Below the pieces are notes generated by a model that saw only the letters and a list, made by a program, of their open reading frames with translations, was not told the DNA's origin and did no database searches. The position numbers and the translations under genes are program-made. This document shows, in pieces, positions 32,718 through 41,735 of a stretch of DNA of 64,000 bases. How positions within the stretch are numbered: the first letter of the stretch is position 1; every line of letters begins with the position of its first letter. Location of the stretch: NCBI GenBank assembly GCA_050945795.1, contig JBMNTP010000004.1:19475-83474 (forward strand), written 5' to 3'. Origin of the DNA: JBMNTP01 sp050945795. Lineage in GTDB: Bacteria; Bacillota; Clostridia; Christensenellales; MGBC116941.

Positions 32718-33728
32718 TCAATCGCACCTTTTAGCCACAACAACATCCCGCATGACCGCCTGTTCCACCCAATGCTCCATATCGGCGTAGCATCCGCCCA
32801 TAATTTCTGCGCCCGCTTTAGTTAGCGCCTGCTCCGCCGCCTCGCGTTTAAGCGTATAGGAATTAAAGGCAATCGCCATAGCACAGCCCGGCTTAAGCAG
32901 GCTCAGCCATACAGGCGCGGCTTTTTCAAGCAAAGAGCCGATATTTAGCCGCTCCGCCTCCGCTCGATGCTGCACGCCGTACGGCAAATCCGCTACAATA
33001 GCATCGAACCTTCCTTTTTTATATATAAGCGCCGCGTCACGTGTGTCGCCTTTTACCATTTCAATAGTCCTTGTATCGCCTGAGGCGTATGCGTCCGGCT
33101 CGGCGGCGGTGCTAACACGAAAAAACACTCCGGCCTGCCGCCCATTTCCGGTATACGAGCCGGTCTTTACATTATGTTTCATGCGATGAAACTTAAGGTA
33201 TTGCAACGTAAACGTTTTAAACTGCTCAAAGTCCTTTTTATCTATGTCTATACCATAACCATTATGCCCGGCCGACAGCGCTGAGAACATGCTGGTTCCC
33301 CGTCCGCACATGGGGTCTAGTATGTTTTTATTTTCTCCTTCACTGTTCGATGCCATAAGAGAGGCATTTATAAGCAGACGGGTAAAAGAGTCGTTTGTTT
33401 TGCCTTTATATTTTAAAATGCCCGGCATATCGCCGCTAAGGTAAGGCTCGTAGCCCTCCATCATAGGCACAAGCGTATTGCCCTGAAGCTTAAAAACCGC
33501 CTGAGCGCAGGAAAGGCGCTGCACCTTTTGGCAAATCACTTCATCGCCTTCAAAGCACAATAACTCCAGACCGCCTATTTTAGCAAATACAATGCCCGCC
33601 GCTCCCGTCATGCACAGCTCGGCGGCGGCCAGCTTTTTCATAGACTCACGGTAACGCACGTTAGCGTGAGGATATATCAACAAAGCGCATTTCACAGTAT
33701 TATCCACCCGGTTTTCATTGTACCCCAT
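32718..33728 (-). CDS. UPF0020/TRM11-like RNA methyltransferase
   Basis: A SAM-dependent methyltransferase of about 336 residues. The C-terminal half has the SAM motif NILDPMCGRGTSMFSAL and the catalytic ADLPYGVQ, a variant of NPPY found in TRM11/TrmG10 and UPF0020 enzymes that methylate tRNA or rRNA guanine N2. The N-terminal 130 residues may be a diverged RNA-binding domain. The start is uncertain: ATG at 33728 has only a weak site, and a Met ten codons upstream and a GTG a few codons downstream are alternatives. It is divergent from the glutamine synthetase gene. Confidence 0.75.
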   Translation of the reverse strand: MGYNENRVDNTVKCALLIYPHANVRYRESMKKLAAAELCMTGAAGIVFAKIGGLELLCFEGDEVICQKVQRLSCAQAVFKLQGNTLVPMMEGYEPYLSGDMPGILKYKGKTNDSFTRLLINASLMASNSEGENKNILDPMCGRGTSMFSALSAGHNGYGIDIDKKDFEQFKTFTLQYLKFHRMKHNVKTGSYTGNGRQAGVFFRVSTAAEPDAYASGDTRTIEMVKGDTRDAALIYKKGRFDAIVADLPYGVQHRAEAERLNIGSLLEKAAPVWLSLLKPGCAMAIAFNSYTLKREAAEQALTKAGAEIMGGCYADMEHWVEQAVMRDVVVAKRCD

Positions 33729-33791
33729 AAGCCTGCCCGAGTGCAATAGCAGGCTCATTCAAAATAACTGTTCAATCTACACGCATTGTGT

Positions 33792-33797
33792 TATAAT
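33792..33797 (+). promoter_or_regulatory. glnN extended -10 promoter
   Basis: TGT-TATAAT, an extended -10 hexamer. The -35 region (TGTTCA, 17-nt spacer) is weak, suggesting dependence on an activator or on the extended element. Confidence 0.6.
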
Positions 33798-33802
33798 AAT
33801 TT

Positions 33803-33839
33803 GGCATTGGAAGTTACACCTGCCGATGCCATGTTTTTT
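33803..33839 (+). terminator. Terminator-like hairpin at the start of the glnN leader
   Basis: GGCATTGG, 12-nt loop, CCGATGCC (one G-U pair), followed by ATG and seven T. It begins at the predicted transcription start, so it may be an attenuator, or a 5' stabilising stem or operator for the HTH domain. Confidence 0.55.
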
Positions 33840-33871
33840 TATGACATTATTATATGTATCGGAGGCCTTAA

Positions 33872-36175
33872 ATGTTAGGAGATAACCTTAGAATGCTGCG
33901 CAAGCAGGCCGGCATTTCTCAGCAGGAAATTGCTGCGGAAATGGGCGTTTCCGCCAGCACTATAGGAATGTATGAGCAAAACCGCCGCAAGCCGGATTAT
34001 GACACGCTGTCAAGGCTGGCGGATTATTTTAATGTATCTATGGAAACTCTGGTAAGCGGCGATAACGAAAAGCCGCACAATAACATAACCGATTATTTCG
34101 GCTGCAATGTTTTTAGCGCCGATGTAATGAAGATGCGGCTGCCCCGCCAGGTATTCGACGCTCTTCAGCGCACAATAAAGTTCGGCGAAGCGCTAAGCCG
34201 AGAGAACGCCAACGCAGTAGCATCGGCTATGAAAGACTGGGCGCTCGAAAACGGAGCGACGCATTATTCTCACTGGTTCCAGCCTATGACGGGACAGACG
34301 GCGGAAAAACACGAGTCTTTCCTTGAAGTCAAGGATGGCCGTCCCATAATGGCATTTAACGGAAAAGCGCTTATAAAAGGCGAAGCCGATGCATCAAGCT
34401 TTCCTTCCGGAGGACTGCGTGCCACATTTGAGGCTCGCGGCTATACCGCCTGGGATTGCACAGCGCCGGTATTTAAAAAAGAGGACCCAAAAGGCACCTC
34501 TATACTTTGCATACCTACAAGTTTCTGCTCATTTACCGGCGAAGCACTAGATGAGAAAACGCCGCTGCTAAAGTCCATGGAGGCGCTTAACAAGCAGGCG
34601 CTAAGGGTGCTACGTGCGCTTGGAGATACTGAAACAACAAGCGTTACGCCAACAGTGGGCAGCGAGCAGGAGTATTTCCTTATTGATAAAGAGCTTTATT
34701 TAAAGCGCGAAGACCTTGTACTAACCGGCAGAACACTTCTTGGTGCTCGCCCACCCAAAGGTCAGGAGCTTAGCGACCAATACTACGCGTCTATAAACGA
34801 GCATGTATCGAATTTTATGTTCGACCTCAACCGCGAGCTGTGGAAACTTGGCGTGGCGGCTAAAACACAGCATAATGAAAGCGCGCCGTCGCAATACGAG
34901 TTGGCGCTGTTCTTTATGTCTGCAAACACCGCTCTTGACCACAACCAGCTTGTTATGGAAATGCTCAAGCGCGTCGCCGACCGCCACAACCTATCCTGCC
35001 TGCTGCATGAAAAGCCGTTTGACAATGTAAACGGCTCGGGCAAGCATAACAACTGGTCACTAGCTACAGACACCGGAGAAAACCTGCTTTATCCCGGCAA
35101 AAATCCCGAGGACAACCTGCGCTTTTTGCTTTTCTTTACGGCAATAATAGCGGCTGTAGACGAATATGCTTCGCTTCTTCATATGAGCTGCGGTATAATA
35201 GGCAACGACTATCGCCTGGGCGGCCATGAGGCTCCCCCGCCGATTATTTCGATATATATAGGCAATTTCCTTGAGGGCATACTGCAAAACCTTATTTGCG
35301 GCGAATGCAAGGTATCTACCTCGCGCGAATACCTGCTTACCGGCGTCTCTACTATACCTCATTTTAAAAGAGACACCACCGACCGCAACAGAACCTCGCC
35401 CTTTGCCTTTACCGGCAACAAATTTGAATTCCGCATGGTTGGCTCGTCACAATCGCTGGGCGGCCCGAATACGGTATTAAACACGATTGTTGCCGAATAC
35501 CTTATGCGCATCGCTAACCGCCTTGAAAAGGCAACAGATGCCCAGGCGGAAGCGAAAGAGCTTATAGCGGCATTGGCCGGCGATCATTCGCGCATAATAT
35601 TCAACGGCAACAATTATGCCCCCGAATGGCGCGAGGAGGCAAAGCGGCGCGGCTTGCCTATATTTAAGAACACCGCCGACGCTATTGTTGTGCTGCGAGA
35701 GCCATGGGCAATTGAGCTTTTTGAAAGACATAAAGTATATAACCGTGCTGAATGCGAGGCCAGAGCCGACATAAGGCTTGATATTTACGCAAACCAGGCA
35801 GGTATAGAAGCGCGCACCATGCTTAAAATAGTTCGTGAAAAAATATTGCCCGCAGCCATGCGTCATACTTCTGAAATCGCGTACGGCCTAAATCAGATAC
35901 GCGAGGCCTGCCCCACCGCCGACACCACAGCGCATTCATACAATATAGAAAGATGCGCCGCGCTTACATCATCGCTTAAAACGGCGGCGGATCATCTTGA
36001 GGCGGCGCACAACAGGCTTAAGAGCGAGCCTATGGGCTACGGCAAAGCAACGCATGTTTCAACAGGCATAATACCTGCTATGGCGGCGGTTCGCAAATAC
36101 GCAGACGAGCTTGAAACGATAGTCCCTAAGGATTACTGGCCTCTACCATCGTATGCAGAGCTGCTGTTTATGTAA
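33872..36175 (+). CDS. glnN: Type III glutamine synthetase with N-terminal XRE helix-turn-helix
   Basis: A 767-residue fusion. Residues 1-62 are an XRE/HTH_3 domain (LRMLRKQAGISQQEIAAEMG ... SASTIGMYEQNRRKPDYDTL), and residues 70-767 are a full glutamine synthetase III, which makes glutamine from glutamate, ammonia and ATP. Signatures include the N-terminal FGCNVFSADVMKMRLP, HNESAPSQYELAL (near 330) and NGSGKHNNWSL (near 388). Some normally invariant positions differ (HNES-APSQYE where HNEV-APAQHE is usual), so it is a divergent branch. GGAGG precedes the ATG. The fusion suggests the enzyme itself binds DNA and could report nitrogen status. No frameshift or linker stop is seen. Confidence 0.92.
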   Translation: MLGDNLRMLRKQAGISQQEIAAEMGVSASTIGMYEQNRRKPDYDTLSRLADYFNVSMETLVSGDNEKPHNNITDYFGCNVFSADVMKMRLPRQVFDALQRTIKFGEALSRENANAVASAMKDWALENGATHYSHWFQPMTGQTAEKHESFLEVKDGRPIMAFNGKALIKGEADASSFPSGGLRATFEARGYTAWDCTAPVFKKEDPKGTSILCIPTSFCSFTGEALDEKTPLLKSMEALNKQALRVLRALGDTETTSVTPTVGSEQEYFLIDKELYLKREDLVLTGRTLLGARPPKGQELSDQYYASINEHVSNFMFDLNRELWKLGVAAKTQHNESAPSQYELALFFMSANTALDHNQLVMEMLKRVADRHNLSCLLHEKPFDNVNGSGKHNNWSLATDTGENLLYPGKNPEDNLRFLLFFTAIIAAVDEYASLLHMSCGIIGNDYRLGGHEAPPPIISIYIGNFLEGILQNLICGECKVSTSREYLLTGVSTIPHFKRDTTDRNRTSPFAFTGNKFEFRMVGSSQSLGGPNTVLNTIVAEYLMRIANRLEKATDAQAEAKELIAALAGDHSRIIFNGNNYAPEWREEAKRRGLPIFKNTADAIVVLREPWAIELFERHKVYNRAECEARADIRLDIYANQAGIEARTMLKIVREKILPAAMRHTSEIAYGLNQIREACPTADTTAHSYNIERCAALTSSLKTAADHLEAAHNRLKSEPMGYGKATHVSTGIIPAMAAVRKYADELETIVPKDYWPLPSYAELLFM

Positions 36176-36213
36176 CAAAGCGGCTATAATGATATTTTTT
36201 GGAGTGATATTAT

Positions 36214-37281
36214 TTGCCTAAACGCATAGTTTTAACCGGCGGCGGCACAGCCGGACATGTATCGCCAAATTTAGCTATAGCGCCGCTTTTGCGCTGTGAC
36301 GGCTGGGATATACATTATATAGGCTCTCATCACGGCATAGAGAGCATTATGGCGCCAGAAGCCGGCTTAGCTTATCATGCAATATCGACAGGAAAACTTA
36401 GAAGATATTTCAGCATGAAAAATTTTACAGACCCTTTCCGCATAACAGGCGGTACGCTGCAGGCGCTAAGGCTGCTTAAGAAGCTTAAACCTAAAGTGGT
36501 TTTTTCTAAAGGCGGCTTTGTATCGGTGCCGGTGGCGGTGGCGGCGGGTATGTGTAAAATACCTTTGGTGCTACACGAATCGGATATAACGCCGGGGCTG
36601 GCTAACAAGCTTTGCTTGCCTTTCTCGGATATTGTTTGCACCTCCTTTGAAAGCACGCTTAAATACACAAAAGGCAAAGGCGTACATACCGGCACGCCTA
36701 TCCGGCAATACATTCTTAAAGGCGACAAGGATGCCGGGCTTGCTATGTGCGGCTTTAGCCGATCGCTGCCTAACCTCCTCGTTATAGGCGGCAGCCTCGG
36801 CGCGGTGGCGATAAATGATTGCGTGCGCAGTATACTTGATAGGCTGGTAGCGAAGTATAATGTCGTGCATATATGCGGGCGCGGCAATCTAGATGAATCG
36901 CTTTTATCAAAAGAAGGCTATGCGCAGTTCGAGTTTTTAGGCGCGGAGCTTGCCGACATATACGCCATGGCCAATCTGGCGGTAAGCCGGGCAGGCGCAA
37001 CGGCGCTTTCAGAACTGCTGGCGTTATCCATTCCTTCGCTGCTTATACCTCTGCCGCTCGCATCAAGCCGTGGCGATCAGATACTAAACGCCAGATTCTT
37101 CTTTGAAAAAGGATACTGCGCTATGCTTATGCAAGAGGATATGAACAGCGCATCTCTCGCGGCCGGCATAGACGAACTTTATGATAACCGCGGCAAATAC
37201 ATCTCCGGCATGAAAAAATCCGGAGCGGTGGGCGCGGCGAATAATGTACTTAAAGCAATTTATTCATGTGTGGGTGACTGA
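36214..37281 (+). CDS. murG: UDP-GlcNAc:lipid I N-acetylglucosaminyltransferase MurG
   Basis: Adds GlcNAc to lipid I to form lipid II on the inner face of the membrane. The 355-residue GT28-family protein has GGGTAGHVSPNLAIAP, KPKVVFSKGGFVSVP, VLHESDITPGLANK, VIGGSLGAVAIN and SRAGATALSELLAL. It starts at TTG with GGAGTG 7 nt upstream. It is not in a division/cell-wall cluster, so it may be the only MurG, or a paralogue; a separate site for murG is seen in some clostridia. Its stop overlaps the ATG of the following methyltransferase gene (TGATG). Confidence 0.9.
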   Translation: MPKRIVLTGGGTAGHVSPNLAIAPLLRCDGWDIHYIGSHHGIESIMAPEAGLAYHAISTGKLRRYFSMKNFTDPFRITGGTLQALRLLKKLKPKVVFSKGGFVSVPVAVAAGMCKIPLVLHESDITPGLANKLCLPFSDIVCTSFESTLKYTKGKGVHTGTPIRQYILKGDKDAGLAMCGFSRSLPNLLVIGGSLGAVAINDCVRSILDRLVAKYNVVHICGRGNLDESLLSKEGYAQFEFLGAELADIYAMANLAVSRAGATALSELLALSIPSLLIPLPLASSRGDQILNARFFFEKGYCAMLMQEDMNSASLAAGIDELYDNRGKYISGMKKSGAVGAANNVLKAIYSCVGD

Positions 37282-38903
37282 TGGACATATTACAAAAGTT
37301 AAAATCGCTCTCGTCGCTTGACGGAGCAAATAGGCTAAAAGCCGAAAAAGAAATAGAAGCTCTTGGACAAGCCGCTGTGGCACCGCTGTGGCTGGCAGCT
37401 ACGCAATACCCGCGCGAGGCGCTGCTGCTGCTTAGCCGCATATGCAAAAAGAAGGCGGGTCGCGACGCGCTTCAAAGGCTTATACCCTCTCGCGCCGCCC
37501 TCCATTCATACTTTTCCTCCCCCGACGCCAAAACGCGTAAAAATGCCGCCATACTAAGCGGCGTGTTGGGCGACCGCCGCGACGCTGCCGCATTAGCCGA
37601 CATGCTCGAAAAAGAAACGACGCTTTTTGTCCGCCCTTCAATAATACTTTCGCTTTCGGCCATGGGCGGCCCCGATGCCGCTGTCGCGCTTAAAAAGGCG
37701 CAAAGCGGCATAAGCAAGCGCTATGCCGGCGAGCCGGACAGCCTGCTGCGCGCCGAACGTGATGCGCTGTCAAAATGGTCTGCGGCTTCTATGAAGGGCG
37801 CGTCTTTTACCGGGCTTAAAGCGGTAATGCGCATATGCCTCTCAACGCTTGACGATATGGCGAAAGTCGTGGCTATGGAGGCAAAAGAAAAGGGATTGCA
37901 TGTTTATGAGCAGAACGGCAAGGCTTTTATAAACACACGCGATTACGCTTCGCTTTTCAAACTCCGGACATTTGAAAAGGCGCTTATAGCTGTATCGTCG
38001 TCCGGGCCGCTGCCGTCTGCCGCGGCGGAATCGGCGCTTTTAGCCGGACTTTTAGACATTTTAAGGGACACTCACGGACCGGGGCCGTGGCGTTATCGCG
38101 TAAGCGTTATAGGGCAGGTGCGCAATAAAGAGTTTATAACCGCCTTTTGCGATCGCTTAAGCTCACCTGGCCTTATAAACAGCCCTTCGGCTTATGATGT
38201 GGAGATTATTGTTGAAGCAGGAGCGCGCTGTTATGTGTATCTTAATCCTTCAACATTTGAGGATACCCGCTTTAGCTATCGCAAAGCGTTCATACCCGCC
38301 GCAATAAGCCCTGTAGCGGCCGCCTGCGCCATGCGGCTTATACTTCCCTATACCGGCAAAAACGACATCCTAGACGCCTTCTGCGGCTCTGGGACAATGC
38401 TTGTAGAGCGGCATATGCTTCGCCCCTGCCAGTCTTTGACCGGCGTTGACATATCGCGCGAAGCCATAGCCGCCGCCCGTACAAACCTAGCCGCCGCCGG
38501 CATAGAAGCAGAGCTTATACACAGCGATATACTAAACTACCGCCCCGATAAAAAATACGGAGAGCTGATATCTAATATGCCGTTTGGCAACCGTGTAGGC
38601 AGTCATAGCGGCAACGAACGGCTGTATTCCCAGTTTGTAAGACAGCTTCCCTCTCTTATAAGCGGAAAAGCCTTCCTTTATACGATGGAAAAGCGGCTGC
38701 TTAACGAGGCTGTCCGCGCATCCGGCCACCGTATACGCGAACGCTACTATATATCAAGCGGCGGTCTGCAGCCCGGGCTTTTTATAATACAGCCATCAAA
38801 CGGCGACAGCAATCGACAAAACTCAGGGCAACGGAAAAGCCGGCCGGCTCTAAAGCAAAGCGGCGCGCGGCGGCATACGCAGTCAAAAAGCCGCCAATCA
38901 TAA
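37281..38903 (+). CDS. HEAT-repeat protein fused to UPF0020 (RlmL/Trm14-like) methyltransferase
   Basis: A 540-residue protein with three parts: an N-terminal alpha-helical HEAT/ARM-like region (about 1-165), a middle beta-containing domain (about 170-310), and a methyltransferase domain (about 335-500) with DAFCGSGTMLVER (SAM binding) and SNMPFGNRVG, a variant of the NPPF/Y catalytic motif. The order resembles RNA guanine-N2 methyltransferases, but the helical repeat domain replaces an ordinary THUMP start. The last 35 residues are a Arg/Lys/Ser/Gln-rich disordered tail likely to bind nucleic acid. Translation is coupled to murG. Target unknown. Confidence 0.75.
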   Translation: MDILQKLKSLSSLDGANRLKAEKEIEALGQAAVAPLWLAATQYPREALLLLSRICKKKAGRDALQRLIPSRAALHSYFSSPDAKTRKNAAILSGVLGDRRDAAALADMLEKETTLFVRPSIILSLSAMGGPDAAVALKKAQSGISKRYAGEPDSLLRAERDALSKWSAASMKGASFTGLKAVMRICLSTLDDMAKVVAMEAKEKGLHVYEQNGKAFINTRDYASLFKLRTFEKALIAVSSSGPLPSAAAESALLAGLLDILRDTHGPGPWRYRVSVIGQVRNKEFITAFCDRLSSPGLINSPSAYDVEIIVEAGARCYVYLNPSTFEDTRFSYRKAFIPAAISPVAAACAMRLILPYTGKNDILDAFCGSGTMLVERHMLRPCQSLTGVDISREAIAAARTNLAAAGIEAELIHSDILNYRPDKKYGELISNMPFGNRVGSHSGNERLYSQFVRQLPSLISGKAFLYTMEKRLLNEAVRASGHRIRERYYISSGGLQPGLFIIQPSNGDSNRQNSGQRKSRPALKQSGARRHTQSKSRQS

Positions 38904-38937
38904 GCCGTAGCATTAACTCGCTATAAACCTAAACGCA

Positions 38938-38972
38938 AAAACAGGCACTCTCTAAAAGATGGTGCCTGTTTT
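38938..38972. terminator. Bidirectional terminator
   Basis: AAAACAGGCAC, 13-nt loop, GTGCCTGTTTT, between the converging methyltransferase and transglutaminase genes. Confidence 0.88.
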
Positions 38973-39009
38973 ATTTATAAGTTTATTATATTTACATTGA
39001 TTTAATCTA

Positions 39010-39954
39010 TCAGTACGATGAAGTGGCGGTATACGCCCCGCTCGATTTATACATTGTGTACGAGTAACCAGCCTGGTAATAGCAACTGTCTGTCGAAGTG
39101 TCGACAATCTTCCATTGCCCGTCGAGATATACCTCATTCCAGGCATGATAGCCGGTAACGTATGTTGAGTAGCCTTTTGTAAGCTTTGTCGGTATGCCCT
39201 GGCTGCGGCACATGGAGGCTAGCAGCGAGGCAAAATCATAGCATATGCCTTTTTTGGTATTGTATGTCGTAAGGGGATTCGGTAAATATCCGTTCGGCAG
39301 GTTGCCGACCTTAGAGTAATCGTATCTTACGTTTTTAACAACCCATTCATATATCGCTTTAAAAGCGTCAGCGTCGGTTACCGAGTTTTGCGTAAGCACT
39401 CTTGCCATTTCGGTATACGATGTGCCGGGTGTCCAGCGTATGCCGGGTATCGATATAAGATAGGTGTTTAGTGTTTCAGCCGGCAGCACAGCCGTCGCTG
39501 ACCTTACAAACCTGTAAGAGTTTCCGGATACGTTCTCTAAAATGCTTACCGAATATGTACCCACTCCGAGGCTAAGCGGAACAGCCTGCTCATGGCCATT
39601 GCCTATAAAATCAAAATTCTCGCTTGCCGCGCTTTTTTGCGTAAGCGTTTTAAGCGCCGCCGAGCCGGTATATGAATACTTGGCCTGCACATAGCCTTGA
39701 GCCGCGGTTGATGTAAGAATAGTCGCTGGAACTCCGCTTATAGGCGCTAATCCTTCAGGGTTGCCGTTCATAGACAGCGGACCGCTCCTAAGCGATATAG
39801 GCTTTTTAATTATACCAACTCTTGGCACCGCAACCGCCTCAGATAGCGGAGCAGGATTATCAGGTATTTCAATTCGTGCCGCTCCCGACCCGAGTATAAA
39901 TACAGCCGCCGCCACAAATACAATAAAGAATATAATAGCTTTGTTTATTCTCAT
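39010..39954 (-). CDS. Exported transglutaminase-like cysteine protease
   Basis: A 314-residue protein with an N-terminal transmembrane/signal segment (AIIFFIVFVAAAVFILGSGAA), a middle beta region, and a C-terminal transglutaminase-like domain. The catalytic Cys is in KKGICYDFASLLASMCRSQG, His in GYHAWNEVYLDGQ and Asp in WKIVDTSTDS. Bacterial members act as cysteine proteases or peptide cross-link enzymes in the envelope; the substrate is unknown. GGGAG precedes the ATG and a strong promoter lies upstream. Confidence 0.88.
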   Translation of the reverse strand: MRINKAIIFFIVFVAAAVFILGSGAARIEIPDNPAPLSEAVAVPRVGIIKKPISLRSGPLSMNGNPEGLAPISGVPATILTSTAAQGYVQAKYSYTGSAALKTLTQKSAASENFDFIGNGHEQAVPLSLGVGTYSVSILENVSGNSYRFVRSATAVLPAETLNTYLISIPGIRWTPGTSYTEMARVLTQNSVTDADAFKAIYEWVVKNVRYDYSKVGNLPNGYLPNPLTTYNTKKGICYDFASLLASMCRSQGIPTKLTKGYSTYVTGYHAWNEVYLDGQWKIVDTSTDSCYYQAGYSYTMYKSSGAYTATSSY

Positions 39955-40032
39955 ATATACTCCCTCACAGGGCGAAGTTCGGCATATAGGCTGTAACAGC
40001 CGATACGCCTGCCAATATATACATCCTATTAC

Positions 40033-40061
40033 ATTATAATTACAGAATATGACAAAGTCAA
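40033..40061 (-). promoter_or_regulatory. Promoter of the transglutaminase gene
   Basis: Minus strand: TTGACT, 17-nt spacer, TATAAT. Apart from this, 39955-40180 holds no recognised feature. Confidence 0.8.
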
Positions 40062-40180
40062 CAAATTCTCACAAAATACATTGGCATTATTTGTCTTTGT
40101 GAGAGCAGATGCGCGCTTTATGTTTTTGGCCGCACGTTAACGCCGCAATTCGAGCCGCCGCTTTGTTTATTGCAGGCTAT

Positions 40181-40987
40181 CTATTTGCCGTCGGTATCAT
40201 TATCTGGAGCGATATACGGGCTTCTGTAACCGCTTTGCGCCTGTCCGAGGAATGTTTTTGTACGCAGCTGCTGCGGGCGGCAGAATATGCCGTCAGAACA
40301 GCCCTGCTCCACAATAACGCCTTCATCCATAAATATAACATGGTCGGCGACTTCTCTCGCAAAAGCCATTTCATGCGTAACGACTATCATAGTCATATTG
40401 TCACGCGCCAGTGATTGTATAACGCTTAGCACTTCGCCGGTCAGCTCGGGATCGAGCGCACTTGTAGGCTCGTCAAAGCAAAGTATGTCTGGTCGCATAG
40501 CCATAGCTCTCGCAATCGCCACGCGTTGCGCCTGCCCTCCCGAAAGCTGATACGGATAGCTTGATATTTTATCCGAGAGCCCTACTTTATCTAAAAGCTC
40601 CCGTGCCAGCTTTTTTGCTTTGGCCTCCGGCGTTTTATCTACAGTTATCTGCGCCTCTGTAAGGTTTCTTTCAACAGAAAGATGAGGGAACAAATGAAAA
40701 TTCTGGAACACCATACCCATGGCGCGCCTAAGCTGCCTGAGCTTTTCTTCCTCGGCATATATCACCTTCCCCGCCTCGTCCGTCCACGCCATGCGCTCGC
40801 CTTTTATACTAATCTCGCCGGAATCTATATCTTCAAGCTTATTAAGGCAGCGCAGCAACGTTGATTTGCCGCTGCCGGACGGCCCTATTACGCAAAGTAC
40901 TTTTCCTTCCTCAACGCTGGCCGAAACGCCCTTAAGCACTCCTAGCTCACCAAAATTTTTATATATGTCTCTAGCTTCAAGAACCAT
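40181..40987 (-). CDS. Polar amino acid ABC transporter, ATP-binding protein
   Basis: ATPase that drives uptake of a polar amino acid. 268 residues with Walker A GPSGSGKST, Q-loop QNFHLFPHLSV, signature LSGGQAQRVAIARAMAM, Walker B ILCFDEPTSALDPEL and the switch VTHEMAFAREV. It groups with GlnQ/HisP-type proteins; a tail of about 20 residues after the last strand is slightly longer than usual. GAGGAG precedes the ATG, 10 bp after the permease gene. Substrate (Gln, cystine, His or other) cannot be read. Confidence 0.92.
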   Translation of the reverse strand: MVLEARDIYKNFGELGVLKGVSASVEEGKVLCVIGPSGSGKSTLLRCLNKLEDIDSGEISIKGERMAWTDEAGKVIYAEEEKLRQLRRAMGMVFQNFHLFPHLSVERNLTEAQITVDKTPEAKAKKLARELLDKVGLSDKISSYPYQLSGGQAQRVAIARAMAMRPDILCFDEPTSALDPELTGEVLSVIQSLARDNMTMIVVTHEMAFAREVADHVIFMDEGVIVEQGCSDGIFCRPQQLRTKTFLGQAQSGYRSPYIAPDNDTDGK

Positions 40988-40997
40988 TTCTATCTCC

Positions 40998-41657
40998 TCA
41001 CCTGTAATACGCCAGCTTATCTTCTATCAGCTTTAGTATTCTTGTAACCACAGTTATCATTATAAGATAGAACAGCGCCGCGACAATAAACGGCGTCATA
41101 TCCGATGTACGCATTACCGCCGACTCCGCCATCTTTAAAAGATCCGGCACAGCGATAGCCGTTACCAGCGCCGTATCTTTAACAAGCGTTATAATCTCAT
41201 TGCCTATAGAAGGCATCACCCGCTTTATAACCTGCGGCAGCACTATCTTTCTCATAGTTTGCGCCTTGCTAAACCCGAGCACATCCGCCGCCTCGTGCTG
41301 CCCTCTTTCTATCGACTGTATGCCGCCTCTAAATATCTCGCTGTAATATGCCGTATAATTCAGTATCATTGAAAGTATAGCGGAAGGAAACCGGTCAATA
41401 TTTATGCCGGCTATATTCAAACCGTAATAAAAAAACATAAGCTGAAGCATCAGCGGAGTGCCGCGCATCAGCAGTATGTACAAATTGGTTATCCTTCTTA
41501 CCACCGAAACCTTTGATATAGAGCAAAGTGAGCATAAAAAGCCGAGCGGCAGCGAAAAGATGATAGTAAGGAAAAAAATCATCAGCGTTTTTGTGCTGCC
41601 GTCCAGCAATGAGCCCAATAGCGGCACCAAGCTTTCAGGATTGTTTATGTAACTCAT
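40998..41657 (-). CDS. Polar amino acid ABC transporter, permease
   Basis: A 219-residue permease of the HisMQ type with four or five helices. The EAA loop that contacts the ATPase is visible in HEAADVLGFSKAQTMRKIVLPQ, and LMRGTPLMLQLMFFYYGL is the typical N-terminal family motif. One permease gene is present, so the channel is probably a homodimer. It follows the binding-protein gene after a hairpin that may lower its expression relative to that gene. Confidence 0.92.
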   Translation of the reverse strand: MSYINNPESLVPLLGSLLDGSTKTLMIFFLTIIFSLPLGFLCSLCSISKVSVVRRITNLYILLMRGTPLMLQLMFFYYGLNIAGINIDRFPSAILSMILNYTAYYSEIFRGGIQSIERGQHEAADVLGFSKAQTMRKIVLPQVIKRVMPSIGNEIITLVKDTALVTAIAVPDLLKMAESAVMRTSDMTPFIVAALFYLIMITVVTRILKLIEDKLAYYR

Positions 41658-41685
41658 TCTCGCACCGACCTTAACCTAATATAAA

Positions 41686-41721
41686 GCCGGCTCGGGACGC
41701 GAATCCGCATCCCGGACCGGC
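41686..41721 (-). terminator. Intercistronic hairpin between binding protein and permease genes
   Basis: GCCGG-TCCGGGATGCG, short loop, CGCGTCCCGA-GCCGGC with a weak U tract. Such stems after the binding-protein gene stabilise its mRNA and attenuate downstream genes. Confidence 0.6.
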
Positions 41722-41735
41722 AATAATCCCTTAAT

